Origin: an uncultured Erwinia sp.
GTDB taxonomy: Bacteria; Pseudomonadota; Gammaproteobacteria; Enterobacterales; Enterobacteriaceae
NCBI GenBank assembly: GCA_946221915.1
Contig: CAMIKG010000075.1
Span: 1 to 20,079 of the forward strand
Length of the DNA: 20,079 bases
Direction of reading: 5' to 3'
Part shown: in pieces, positions 7,046 to 14,578 of the stretch
Position numbering within the stretch: the stretch's first letter is position 1
Layout of the letters: each line of letters opens with the position of its first letter
Position numbers and translations under genes: made by a program
The notes under the pieces: model-generated
What the model was told of the DNA's origin: nothing
Database searches by the model: none
What the model saw: only the letters and a program-made list of their open reading frames with translations

Positions 7046-8737
7046 ATGCGTGCTGGCGCCATTACGATTGGCCTGGATTTTGGCAGTGATTCGGTTCGCG
7101 CGCTGGCGGTGGATTGCCACAGCGGCGCGGAACTACAAAAACACGTTGTCGCTTATGCGCGCTGGAAAGCGGGCAAATACAGCGACCCGAGCGTCAACCG
7201 CTTCCGCCATCATCCGCAGGATTATATTGATGCACTGGAACAGGCGATTAAAGGTGTGGTAGCGGCGTTAAGCGCCGAACAGCGCGCCAGCGTAGTCGGT
7301 ATTGGCGTCGACTCTACCGGCTCCACTCCCGCGCCAGTAGATAAAGAAGGCAAGGTGCTGGCGCTGCGTCCAGAGTTTGCTGAAAACCCGAACGCGATGT
7401 TTGTGCTGTGGAAGGATCACACCGCCATCGAAGAAGCGGAGGCGATTAACCAGCTGTGCCGCAGTGGCAAGCATTCTGACTACTCGCGCTATATTGGCGG
7501 CGTCTACTCCTCAGAGTGGTTCTGGGCGAAAATCCTCCATGTCTCGCGCGAAGATGCTGCGGTGCGTGAAGCTGCGGTATCGTGGATTGAGTTGTGCGAC
7601 TGGGTGCCCGCGCTGTTAAGCGGCAATACGGCACCAGACAAACTGCGCCGTGGCCGCTGCGCCGCCGGACACAAATCGCTGTGGCATCCGGAATGGCAGG
7701 GATTACCGCCTGCTGATTTCCTCAATGCCCTCGACCCGCTGCTGACCCGCGACCTCGACTTCCCGCTGTTTCGTGAAACTTACACTGCCGAAGCGCCAGT
7801 CGGCTGTCTCAGCGCCGAATGGGCGCAGCGCCTGGGCCTGTCCACGGAAGTGGTGCTCTCCGGCGGCGCGTTTGACTGCCATATGGGCGCGGTCGGCGCA
7901 GGGGCTAAACCCTACACCCTCGTCAAAGTGATTGGCACGTCGACCTGCGACATTCTGATTGCCGATGCCGAACGCGTTGCGGATCGCGCGATCAAAGGCA
8001 TCTGCGGCCAGGTCGATGGCAGCGTGGTGCCGGGCATGATCGGCTTCGAAGCCGGACAGTCCGCCTTTGGCGATATGTATGCCTGGTTCAGCCGCCTGCT
8101 CAGCTGGCCATTACAGCTGGCGGCACAGCAGCAACCGGCGCTGGCGCCGCAGATGGAAGCACTGCAACAGGATCTGCTGCGCGAGCTCACCGCCGCGTGG
8201 GCGCAAAATCCGCAACTCGACCATCTGCCGGTGGTGCTGGACTGGTTTAACGGCCGCCGCACGCCGTTCGCCAACCAGCGCCTGAAAGGCGTGATTACCG
8301 ATCTCAATCTCGGCACCGATGCCCCCACCCTGTTTGGTGGCTTTATCGCCGCCACCGCCTTTGGCGCGCGCGCCATTATGGAGTGTTTCGAACAGCAGCA
8401 GATCCCGGTGGAAAACGTGCTGGCGCTGGGCGGCATTGCACGTAAATCCCCGGTCATTATGCAGGTGCTGAGCGATGTCATGAACCGGCCGCTGGACATC
8501 GTCGCCTCCGACGAATGCTGCGCGCTGGGCGCGGCGATTTTCGCCGCTGTCGCCGCCGGGGTGCACCCGGACATCGCCAGTGCACAGCAGCAGATGGCCA
8601 GTCCGCTGGACACCACGCTGCAGCCGGACGCCACGCGCGTCGCGCGTTTCGAACAACTTTATCAGCGTTATCAAAACTGGTGTGAGGCCGCAGAACCACA
8701 ATATGCCTCGCGCAATTCATCCGTCACACAGGAGTAA
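7046..8737 (+). CDS. araB: Ribulokinase AraB
   Basis: AraB phosphorylates L-ribulose to L-ribulose 5-phosphate with ATP, the second step of L-arabinose catabolism. The 563-residue FGGY-family kinase (E. coli 566) shows the N-terminal phosphate-binding motif GLDFGSDS at 9-16, the substrate/catalytic block SGGAFDCHMGAVGAG, and the C-terminal adenosine-binding segment LALGGIARKSPVIMQ. The ATG at 7046 has AGGAG at proper spacing (ACAGGAGAGCCTCA). Transcription should come from the AraC I1-I2-like site about 140-175 bp upstream. The stop codon is 4 bp before the araA start, with the araA ribosome-binding site lying in the end of araB, so the two are translationally coupled. A C-terminal tail after YQNW is short and poorly conserved. 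Confidence 0.97.
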   Translation: MRAGAITIGLDFGSDSVRALAVDCHSGAELQKHVVAYARWKAGKYSDPSVNRFRHHPQDYIDALEQAIKGVVAALSAEQRASVVGIGVDSTGSTPAPVDKEGKVLALRPEFAENPNAMFVLWKDHTAIEEAEAINQLCRSGKHSDYSRYIGGVYSSEWFWAKILHVSREDAAVREAAVSWIELCDWVPALLSGNTAPDKLRRGRCAAGHKSLWHPEWQGLPPADFLNALDPLLTRDLDFPLFRETYTAEAPVGCLSAEWAQRLGLSTEVVLSGGAFDCHMGAVGAGAKPYTLVKVIGTSTCDILIADAERVADRAIKGICGQVDGSVVPGMIGFEAGQSAFGDMYAWFSRLLSWPLQLAAQQQPALAPQMEALQQDLLRELTAAWAQNPQLDHLPVVLDWFNGRRTPFANQRLKGVITDLNLGTDAPTLFGGFIAATAFGARAIMECFEQQQIPVENVLALGGIARKSPVIMQVLSDVMNRPLDIVASDECCALGAAIFAAVAAGVHPDIASAQQQMASPLDTTLQPDATRVARFEQLYQRYQNWCEAAEPQYASRNSSVTQE

Positions 8738-8741
8738 CTTT

Positions 8742-10247
8742 ATGGAACAGGTTAACGCGCTTAGCGTGTGGTTTGTCATTGGCACGCAGCATCTGTACGG
8801 CGCGGAAACGCTGCGTCAGGTCGAGCAGCATGCACAACAGGTGGTTGACGGGCTGAATCGCGATGCTGGCTTGCCGTTTAAGCTGCAGCTGAAACCGCTG
8901 GTGAAAACCCCGGACGAGTCGCTGGCGCTGTGCCGCGATGCTAACTACGACGACAACTGTATCGGCATCATCACCTGGCTGCACACCTTCTCGCCGGCGA
9001 AAATGTGGATTGGCGGACTGTCGATTCTCAACAAACCGCTGATGCAGTTCCATACCCAGTTTAATGCGGCGATCCCGTGGGACAGCATGGATATGGACTT
9101 TATGAACCTGAACCAGACCGCGCACGGCGGCCGTGAGTTCGGTTTTATCGGCGCGCGTATGCGTCTGCAGCACAGCGTGATCACCGGCCACTGGCAGGAC
9201 CCGGTCAGTCAGCAGCGTATTGGTAAATGGATGCGCGCCGCGGCGGCAAAACTGGCCAGCCAGCAGCTGAAAGTGGCGCGCTTCGGCGACAATATGCGCG
9301 AAGTGGCGGTGACCGAAGGCGACAAAGTGGGTGCGCAAATCCAGTTTGGCTATGCGGTCAATGGCTGGGGCGTGGGCGACCTGGTGGAAGTGATTAACCA
9401 GGTCTCCGATGGAGACGTCAGTGCACTGATTGATGAATATGAAAGCCAGTATGAGTTCAGCGCCGTGGCGGCGGTGAATGGCGAAAAACGTCAGAACGTA
9501 CTGGATGCGGCGCGCATCGAACTGGGCATCAAACGTTTCCTTGAGGCCGAAGGCTGCAAAGCGTTCACCACTAACTTCCAGACGCTGCACGGCATGACAC
9601 AGCTGCCGGGTCTGGCGGTACAGCGCCTGATGGGCCAGGGCTACGGCTTTGCCGGTGAAGGCGACTGGAAAACGGCGGCGCTGCTGCATATCTTCAAAGT
9701 GATGGCGCAGGGGCTGCCGGGCGGCACCTCGTTTATGGAAGATTACACCTACCACTTTGCGCCGAATAACGATCTGGTGCTGGGTTCGCATATGCTGGAA
9801 GTGTGTCCGTCGATTGCCCGCGAAGCGAAACCGCTGATTGATGTGCAGTACCTTGGCATTGGCGGCAAAGCCGATCCGGCGCGCCTGATCTTCTCCGCAC
9901 CGGCAGGACGCGCGGTTAATGCCAGCGTGGTGGATATGGGCGACCGCTTCCGCCTGCTGGTGAATGTGGTGGATGCTATCGAACAGCCGCACCCGCTGCC
10001 AAAACTGCCGGTGGCACGTGCCATCTGGCGTGCTCAGCCATCACTGGCGACAGCAGCGGAAGCCTGGATTCTCGGCGGCGGCGCGCACCATACGGTGTTC
10101 AGCCAGGCGCTGGATGTCGAGGATATGCGCCTGTATGCCGAAATGCATGGCATTGAAGCGCTGGTGATCGATGACGAAACCACCCTGCCAGCGTTTAAAG
10201 ACGCGCTGCGCTGGAATGAGGCTTACTATCGGCTGAACCAGAGGTAA
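8742..10247 (+). CDS. araA: L-arabinose isomerase AraA
   Basis: AraA isomerises L-arabinose to L-ribulose with a divalent metal (Mn2+), the first step of the pathway. The 501-residue cytosolic enzyme matches E. coli AraA (500) over its length. The catalytic/metal residues appear in their usual motifs: Glu in GEGDWKTAALL, Glu in SFMEDYTYHF, His in GSHMLEVCPS and His in GGAHHTVFS. The substrate loop WLHTFSPAKMW and QFHTQFNA are also intact. I use the ATG at 8742 because CAGGAG lies eight bases upstream and the protein then starts MEQVNALSVWFVIGTQ; an ORF start at 8580 would run through araB. araD, which follows araA in E. coli, is absent: a terminator-like palindrome and repeats follow instead. 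Confidence 0.97.
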   Translation: MEQVNALSVWFVIGTQHLYGAETLRQVEQHAQQVVDGLNRDAGLPFKLQLKPLVKTPDESLALCRDANYDDNCIGIITWLHTFSPAKMWIGGLSILNKPLMQFHTQFNAAIPWDSMDMDFMNLNQTAHGGREFGFIGARMRLQHSVITGHWQDPVSQQRIGKWMRAAAAKLASQQLKVARFGDNMREVAVTEGDKVGAQIQFGYAVNGWGVGDLVEVINQVSDGDVSALIDEYESQYEFSAVAAVNGEKRQNVLDAARIELGIKRFLEAEGCKAFTTNFQTLHGMTQLPGLAVQRLMGQGYGFAGEGDWKTAALLHIFKVMAQGLPGGTSFMEDYTYHFAPNNDLVLGSHMLEVCPSIAREAKPLIDVQYLGIGGKADPARLIFSAPAGRAVNASVVDMGDRFRLLVNVVDAIEQPHPLPKLPVARAIWRAQPSLATAAEAWILGGGAHHTVFSQALDVEDMRLYAEMHGIEALVIDDETTLPAFKDALRWNEAYYRLNQR

Positions 10248-10270
10248 AAGCTGGTTCTCAATAAAAGGCA

Positions 10271-10345
10271 CCTTCCGACGAGTCTCTGTCCTTTGAGCAG
10301 TTTTGAGTAAAAAATCATTTTTTTGCTCAGGAGGATAACGGAAGG
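10271..10345 (+). terminator. Nested palindrome after araA, probable araBA terminator
   Basis: The outer arms CCTTCCG (10271-10277) and CGGAAGG (10339-10345) enclose inner arms TGAGCA (10294-10299) and TGCTCA (10324-10329). Flanking TCCT/AGGA pair as well, and an A6...T7 stem fills the centre. It begins 24 bp after the araA stop. It lacks the simple GC stem plus T-tail form, so the termination role is inferred from its place and shape. Confidence 0.5.
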
Positions 10346-10351
10346 ATCTGG

Positions 10352-10416
10352 CCTGTAGCGATGTTTTTCTTCGCTGAGGTGTCCGTGAAGGGGGGCGCAG
10401 CCTCAGTTGCTACAGG
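10352..10416. repeat. Nested inverted repeat beside the 148-bp repeat
   Basis: CCTGTAGC (10352-10359) pairs with GCTACAGG (10409-10416), and within it CTGAGG (10374-10379) pairs with CCTCAG (10401-10406), giving a cruciform-capable structure. In addition GGGGGCGCAG (10391-10400) is exactly complementary to CTGCGCCCCC at 10586-10595, about 190 bp away. Confidence 0.6.
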
Positions 10417-10418
10417 GC

Positions 10419-10566
10419 GGTCCTCGCGCCACGCTGCGCGCGGTGCCTTCGGTTACGGCATCGCGCCGACGGACCGGCCAGAGCGGGCGTCCTGCCCGCA
10501 CCGGCCTGACGCCAGCATCCCTGCTGTCGTCTCCTGGCACGATGCCTCCACCTCAGCGCTGCGGAT
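10419..10566 (+). repeat. 148-bp intergenic repeat, left copy
   Basis: The unit starts with a 32-bp block (10419-10450) that is the exact reverse complement of 10826-10857. It continues with GACGGACCGGC (10468-10478), a hairpin GCGGGC-GTCCT-GCCCGC (10483-10499), and ends with TCAGCGCTGCGGAT (10553-10566). The same blocks occur in the same order in the right copy; the first and last blocks and GACGGACCGGC are at almost the same offsets. No ORF with family resemblance lies in it. Confidence 0.8.
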
Positions 10567-10710
10567 TGCCCTTACGCAGCAGAGCCTGCGCCCCCTTTAA
10601 CCTTACTGCCCGCTGTTTTAAAAACGCCAGGTTTCTCCTAACCCCCATACCTGCTGTTAAAAACCACACTGCATTCACACAGCTGACAGACTGTCTCCCC
10701 GGGCAAGCGT

Positions 10711-10857
10711 ATCCGCAGCGCTGAACGCAGGGAGGAAGCCAGATGTGCCCGCAGGACGCGGGCGCAAGGCGATACGGGACAGGGACGTCCCGTTATCGCC
10801 GGTCCGTCAGGCTGACGAGTGAAGTGAAGGCACCGCGCGCAGCGTGGCGCGAGGACC
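10711..10857 (-). repeat. 148-bp intergenic repeat, right copy, inverted
   Basis: Read on the - strand this copy has the same 32-bp block, then GACGGACCGGC at the same offset (49). It then has an extra strong hairpin at 10768-10800 (GGCGATA-CGGGAC stem with one bulge), the GCCCGC/GCGGGC hairpin with the same GTCCT loop (10747-10763), and TCAGCGCTGCGGAT. Total length is 147 bp. The two copies are separated by 144 bp that show nothing else convincing. Confidence 0.8.
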
Positions 10858-10897
10858 AGCCAGACCGGGGGGACAGTCAGGCAGCGCAGGGCATGGT

Positions 10898-10920
10898 AAA
10901 ATGCTCAAGTAACCAGCATT
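10898..10920 (-). terminator. Weak hairpin downstream of yjfF
   Basis: On the - strand AATGCT and AGCATT form a 6-bp stem with a 9-nt loop, followed by TTA, giving ATTTTA across the 3' side. It lies 43 bp after the yjfF stop and is the only terminator-like structure near it. Confidence 0.35.
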
Positions 10921-10962
10921 AACCTCCCGACATCGTTCCTCCAGTCCGACTCACTACCCCAC

Positions 10963-11949
10963 CTAAGAATGCAACCGCTTCACCGGCGCATTCTGCTGAC
11001 GATCCCAAATCACTGTTAACAGCCGCTGCAACGCAATAAAACCAAACAGCAGAATGCCAATCGCAATCTTGGTCCACCACGAACTCAGCGTGCCGTCGAA
11101 ATTAATCCACGTCTGAATCAGCCCCTGAATCAACACGCCAAACAACGTGCCGAGCACCGTGCCGACGCCACCGGACAACAACGTGCCGCCAATCACCACC
11201 GAGGCAATGGCATCCAGCTCCACGCCCATTCCCGCCAGCGCATAACCTGCCGAGGTGTACAGCGAGAACACAATCCCCGCCAGCGTCGCCAGCCCGGAAG
11301 AGAGCATATAAATCTTCACCGTCGTCGCGCGCGTGGAGACCCCCATCAGCTGCGCCGACGTCATATTGCCGCCAATCGCATACACCTGATTACCAAAACG
11401 CGTACGATGCGCCAGTACAATCCCGAGGATCACCACCACCAGCATCACCAGCGCCAGCAGGCTCAGCCTGCCGCCACCGGGAATGCGCCACGCCAGCGAT
11501 GACAGCGTCGAATACAACGGATGATCAATCGGAATCGAACTCGCCGCCACCAGATAACTGCAGCCGCGCAGGAAAAACATCCCGGCCAGCGTAATAATAA
11601 ACGCCGGGATCTTCAGTGCATCAATCAGCCAGCCCATCATCGCGCCAAACGCCGAGCCGGCCAGCAGAATAATGCTGAATGCCAGCCACGGCGACAGCCC
11701 GAAATCGCCAATCGCGCGCGCCAGAAACACCCCGGTAAACGCAATTACAGCGCCGACAGAAAGATCAATCCCGCCGGAAAGGATCACAAACGTCATCCCC
11801 ACCGCAATAATGCCGAGAAAAGCATTATCCGTCAGAATATTGCAAATCACCCGCGTCGACGCGAAGCCGGGGAACTGACTGAGACAGAACAGATACCCCG
11901 CCACAAACACCAGTAGCGTAATCATTAAAGGTAAATGACGTTTAATCAC
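10963..11949 (-). CDS. yjfF: Furanose-sugar ABC transporter, permease YjfF
   Basis: This is the second inner-membrane permease subunit of the YtfQRT-YjfF importer, known in E. coli as the galactofuranose transporter. The 328-residue, highly hydrophobic protein resembles E. coli YjfF throughout. It has the permease motif VILSGGIDLSVGAVIAFTG near residue 60 and the coupling segment YAIGGNMTSAQLMGVS in the second half. The start is a GTG at 11949 (V/M-I-K-R-H-L-P-L-M), preceded by GAGGG; the upstream ORF extension to 12006 lies inside ytfT and is rejected. It overlaps the ytfT stop by 8 bp (GTGATTAA), which implies translational coupling. In E. coli fbp lies next to this operon; here the next gene downstream is araA, convergent across the repeat region. 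Confidence 0.94.
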   Translation of the reverse strand: MIKRHLPLMITLLVFVAGYLFCLSQFPGFASTRVICNILTDNAFLGIIAVGMTFVILSGGIDLSVGAVIAFTGVFLARAIGDFGLSPWLAFSIILLAGSAFGAMMGWLIDALKIPAFIITLAGMFFLRGCSYLVAASSIPIDHPLYSTLSSLAWRIPGGGRLSLLALVMLVVVILGIVLAHRTRFGNQVYAIGGNMTSAQLMGVSTRATTVKIYMLSSGLATLAGIVFSLYTSAGYALAGMGVELDAIASVVIGGTLLSGGVGTVLGTLFGVLIQGLIQTWINFDGTLSSWWTKIAIGILLFGFIALQRLLTVIWDRQQNAPVKRLHS

Positions 11950-12961
11950 GGCGCGGCCCTCGTTTGAATAACTGAATAAAACGTGGCGACTGCAACAGCA
12001 GTACACACATCACCACCACCGCCTTGACCACCTGATTCAGCTCCGGCGGGAAGCCCGATAACAGAATGCCGGTATTCATTGCCTGAATAATCAGCGCGCC
12101 AATCAACGACAGCAGCAGATTAAAACGCCCGCCCATCAGCGACGCGCCGCCAATCACCACCGCCAGAATGGCATCAAGCTCCAGCCACAACCCGGCGTTA
12201 TTGGCATCCGCACCACGAATATCCGCGGCAACAATCAGCCCGGCCACCGCCGCACACAAACCACTGAGCGCATAGGTCGCCATCACCACCAGCCAGCCAG
12301 TCACCCCGGCATTACGCGCCGCACGCAGATTGATCCCCACCGCCTCGATAAACAGCCCCAGCGCGGTTTTACGCGTCAGCAGCCATACCAGCAGCGCCAC
12401 CAGCAGCGTGATCCATACCGGCACCGGCAACAGCCATAACGTACCGCTGCCGATACGCGCCAGCGCATCGCTGTTAAAGGTGACAATCTGCCCCTGGGTA
12501 ATCAGCTGTGCGATACCTCGCCCGGCCACCATCAGAATCAGCGTGGCGACAAACGGCTGAATCCGCAGCAGCGCGACCAGCACGCCATTCCAGATGCCAC
12601 AGGCCAGCCCGCTGCCCAGCGCCGCCAGCACGACAATCGTGACACTGTAACCTGCCACCGTCATCGTCGCCGCCGTCGCACCAGCAATCGCCATCACCGC
12701 CCCGACTGACAAATCAATGCCGCCGGTGGCGATCACCAACGTCATGCCAATCGCCAGCAGCGCCACCGGCGCCGCACGGTTCAGGATATCGATCGGGCTG
12801 CCAAACAAACGGCCATCCTGCAGATGAATAGCAAAGAAATTATTCGCCACCAGGCTGTCCACCAGCAGCACCAGAATCAGTGCCGCCAGCTGCGGCATGC
12901 CTGGCGGCAGTTTACGTTTCGGCATGCGCGGCTTCTCCCGGTTAATATCGGTCTCAAGCAT
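11942..12961 (-). CDS. ytfT: Furanose-sugar ABC transporter, permease YtfT
   Basis: This is the first inner-membrane permease of the importer; it has 339 residues. Nearly all conserved blocks of E. coli YtfT are seen: QDGRLFGSPIDILNRAAPVA, LVIATGGIDLSVGAVMAIAG, QPFVATLILMVAGRG, ADIRGADANNAGLW and GGRFNLLLS. The N-terminal 20 residues are charged and poorly conserved, as usual. The ATG at 12961 is preceded by GGAGGGG inside the end of ytfR and overlaps the ytfR stop by 8 bp (ATGCTTGA). The same 8-bp overlap is repeated at the ytfT/yjfF junction, so the three downstream genes form a tightly coupled unit. Confidence 0.95.
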   Translation of the reverse strand: MLETDINREKPRMPKRKLPPGMPQLAALILVLLVDSLVANNFFAIHLQDGRLFGSPIDILNRAAPVALLAIGMTLVIATGGIDLSVGAVMAIAGATAATMTVAGYSVTIVVLAALGSGLACGIWNGVLVALLRIQPFVATLILMVAGRGIAQLITQGQIVTFNSDALARIGSGTLWLLPVPVWITLLVALLVWLLTRKTALGLFIEAVGINLRAARNAGVTGWLVVMATYALSGLCAAVAGLIVAADIRGADANNAGLWLELDAILAVVIGGASLMGGRFNLLLSLIGALIIQAMNTGILLSGFPPELNQVVKAVVVMCVLLLQSPRFIQLFKRGPRRD

Positions 12962-14474
12962 GTTGCGCCCCTCCGTCAGCTATCGCGTTGACAATCGAGG
13001 CCACAGAAAGTTGTTCCAGCGGAATTTCCGCCACCTGGCGGCGATCGCGCAGGATCAACACGCGATCGGCATAACCCACCAGCTCCTCCAGTTCGGAAGA
13101 GATCACCAGCAGCGCCAGACCATCGGCGCACAGCGACTCAATCAGACGGATAATCTCCGCGTGCGCGCCGACATCAATGCCGCGCGTTGGCTCATCGAGG
13201 ATCAGAAACTGCGGGCGCGTCACCAGCCAGCGCGACAGCAAGACCTTCTGCTGATTACCGCCGGACAGCAGCTCCACCGGTTGCTCCGCGTCTGGGGTGC
13301 GAATCCCAAGGCTTTTGATAAAACGCTCAGCAATCTCCTGCTGCTCGCGCCGCTTGATCGGCCTCAGCCAGCCGCGCTGCGCCTGCAGGGCGAGGATAAT
13401 ATTTTCGCGCACCGACGCCGCGCCGATAATGCCGTCAGTTTTACGATCTTCCGGGCAAAAACCCATACCGAGATGCGACGCCTGCGCCGGGCTGCGAATG
13501 GTGCGCGGCTTACCTTTAACTTTCACTGTGCCGCTGTCGGCGCGACGGATGCCAAACAGCAGCTCAGCAGTTTCGGTGCGCCCCGAGCCGAGCAGCCCCG
13601 CCAGCCCCACCGCTTCCCCTGGCCGCACCTGCAAACTGAACGGCTCAATGGTGCCCTTCTTGCCATAATTCTCAAACTCCACCACCGGCTGATTGCTGCG
13701 CAGCGTACTGCCCGCACGCTGCAGCGCGGTTTCCAGCAGTTCACGCCCCAGCATCAGCTTAATCAGTTCAATGCGTGGCAGCGTGGCGGTGTCGCGAGTG
13801 GCGATAAACTGGCCGTTGCGCAGCACCGTAATGCGGTCGCTGATGCGATACACCTGATCGAGAAAATGCGTGACGAAAATCAGCGCCATGCCTTTTTCGC
13901 GCAGCTGATGCATCAGGGTAAACAGCATCTCCACTTCACTGGCATCCAGACTGGCGGTGGGTTCATCAAGAATCAGCACCTGGGCGGAGAGATCCACCGC
14001 GCGACAGATGGCAATAATCTGCTGCATCGCCACTGAGTACTGGCCCAGCGGGCGGGTTACATCCAGCTCAAAACCGTAGTCGCGCAGCAGCTGCGTGGCA
14101 TTACGCACCAGCGCTTTGCGATCGATGATGCCGAAACGCTTAGGTTCGCGGCCAATAAACAGGTTATCCGCCACCGACATATTGGGCAGCAGATTGACCT
14201 CCTGATACACGGTGCCAATCCCCATCTGCTGCGCCTGCGCGGTACTGTGCGGGTGAATCGCCACGCCGTTCAGCGTGACGTGTCCGGCATCGCGCGTATA
14301 AACCCCGGTAAGCACTTTAATCAGTGTTGACTTACCCGCGCCGTTCTCCCCCAGCAGCGCCATGATTTCACCGCGTCTGATACTAAACGAGACATTATCC
14401 AGCGCCTTCACCCCGGGGAAAATCTTACTGACGCCGTTGATCTCTAACAGCGTTTCCTCTGACTGCGTGGTCAT
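12954..14474 (-). CDS. ytfR: Furanose-sugar ABC transporter, ATP-binding protein YtfR
   Basis: This is the tandem ATPase that energises YtfT-YjfF; it has 506 residues (E. coli 500). First domain: Walker A GENGAGKST, a QEVNLLPNMSVADNLFIGREP block typical of YtfR, Walker B VLILDEPTASLD. Second domain: GLLGSGRTE (degenerate Walker A), ENIILALQAQRGWL, LSGGNQQ, FLILDEPTRGID. Two ATGs are possible, 14480 and 14474. The AGAGG element lies only two bases before the first but eight before the second, so I use 14474 (MTTQSEE). It is separated from ytfQ by 104 bp with a strong terminator-like hairpin. Confidence 0.95.
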   Translation of the reverse strand: MTTQSEETLLEINGVSKIFPGVKALDNVSFSIRRGEIMALLGENGAGKSTLIKVLTGVYTRDAGHVTLNGVAIHPHSTAQAQQMGIGTVYQEVNLLPNMSVADNLFIGREPKRFGIIDRKALVRNATQLLRDYGFELDVTRPLGQYSVAMQQIIAICRAVDLSAQVLILDEPTASLDASEVEMLFTLMHQLREKGMALIFVTHFLDQVYRISDRITVLRNGQFIATRDTATLPRIELIKLMLGRELLETALQRAGSTLRSNQPVVEFENYGKKGTIEPFSLQVRPGEAVGLAGLLGSGRTETAELLFGIRRADSGTVKVKGKPRTIRSPAQASHLGMGFCPEDRKTDGIIGAASVRENIILALQAQRGWLRPIKRREQQEIAERFIKSLGIRTPDAEQPVELLSGGNQQKVLLSRWLVTRPQFLILDEPTRGIDVGAHAEIIRLIESLCADGLALLVISSELEELVGYADRVLILRDRRQVAEIPLEQLSVASIVNAIADGGAQHA

Positions 14475-14494
14475 AAACATCGCCTCTCAACAGG

Positions 14495-14557
14495 AAAAAG
14501 CCGCCGGATGACATAGCCTGTCCCATTACTGTGAGGGGTGGCTGTGGATCCGGCGGC
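14495..14557 (-). terminator. Terminator/attenuator between ytfQ and ytfR
   Basis: A perfect 10-bp stem (GCCGCCGGAT at 14500-14509 with ATCCGGCGGC at 14548-14557) is extended inside by CATAGCC/GGCTGTG with one G-T pair. On the transcribed - strand it is followed directly by TTTTT (14495-14499). This is a textbook intrinsic terminator inside an operon, just after the binding-protein gene, and should let only part of transcription reach ytfR-ytfT-yjfF. Confidence 0.85.
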
Positions 14558-14578
14558 GACAGGCCTTCGTTGCTGGTC

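Noticed and set aside
8580..8741. Longer araA reading frame starting inside araB
   Set aside because: The 54 extra residues are out-of-frame translation of araB; the ATG at 8742 has a good ribosome-binding site and gives the family length.
8724..9992. 422-codon - strand frame opposite araA
   Set aside because: Long because of GC-rich codon bias in araA; the translation is His/Arg/Gln-rich and resembles no protein family.
10361..10724. Two overlapping small + frames (79 and 105 codons) in the araA-yjfF gap
   Set aside because: They read through palindromic repeats, have no ribosome-binding site and give low-complexity Arg/Pro/Ala sequence.
10419..10857. CRISPR array
   Set aside because: The repeats are two inverted copies of a 148-bp unit, not regularly spaced direct repeats with spacers; no cas genes are present.
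10267..10962. Transposase remnant in the repeat-rich gap
   Set aside because: No frame shows DDE or HUH transposase motifs and no IS ends are recognisable.
12897..14036. 379-codon + strand frame opposite ytfR
   Set aside because: Antisense shadow of ytfR with shadow-type composition (His/Gln/Arg rich).
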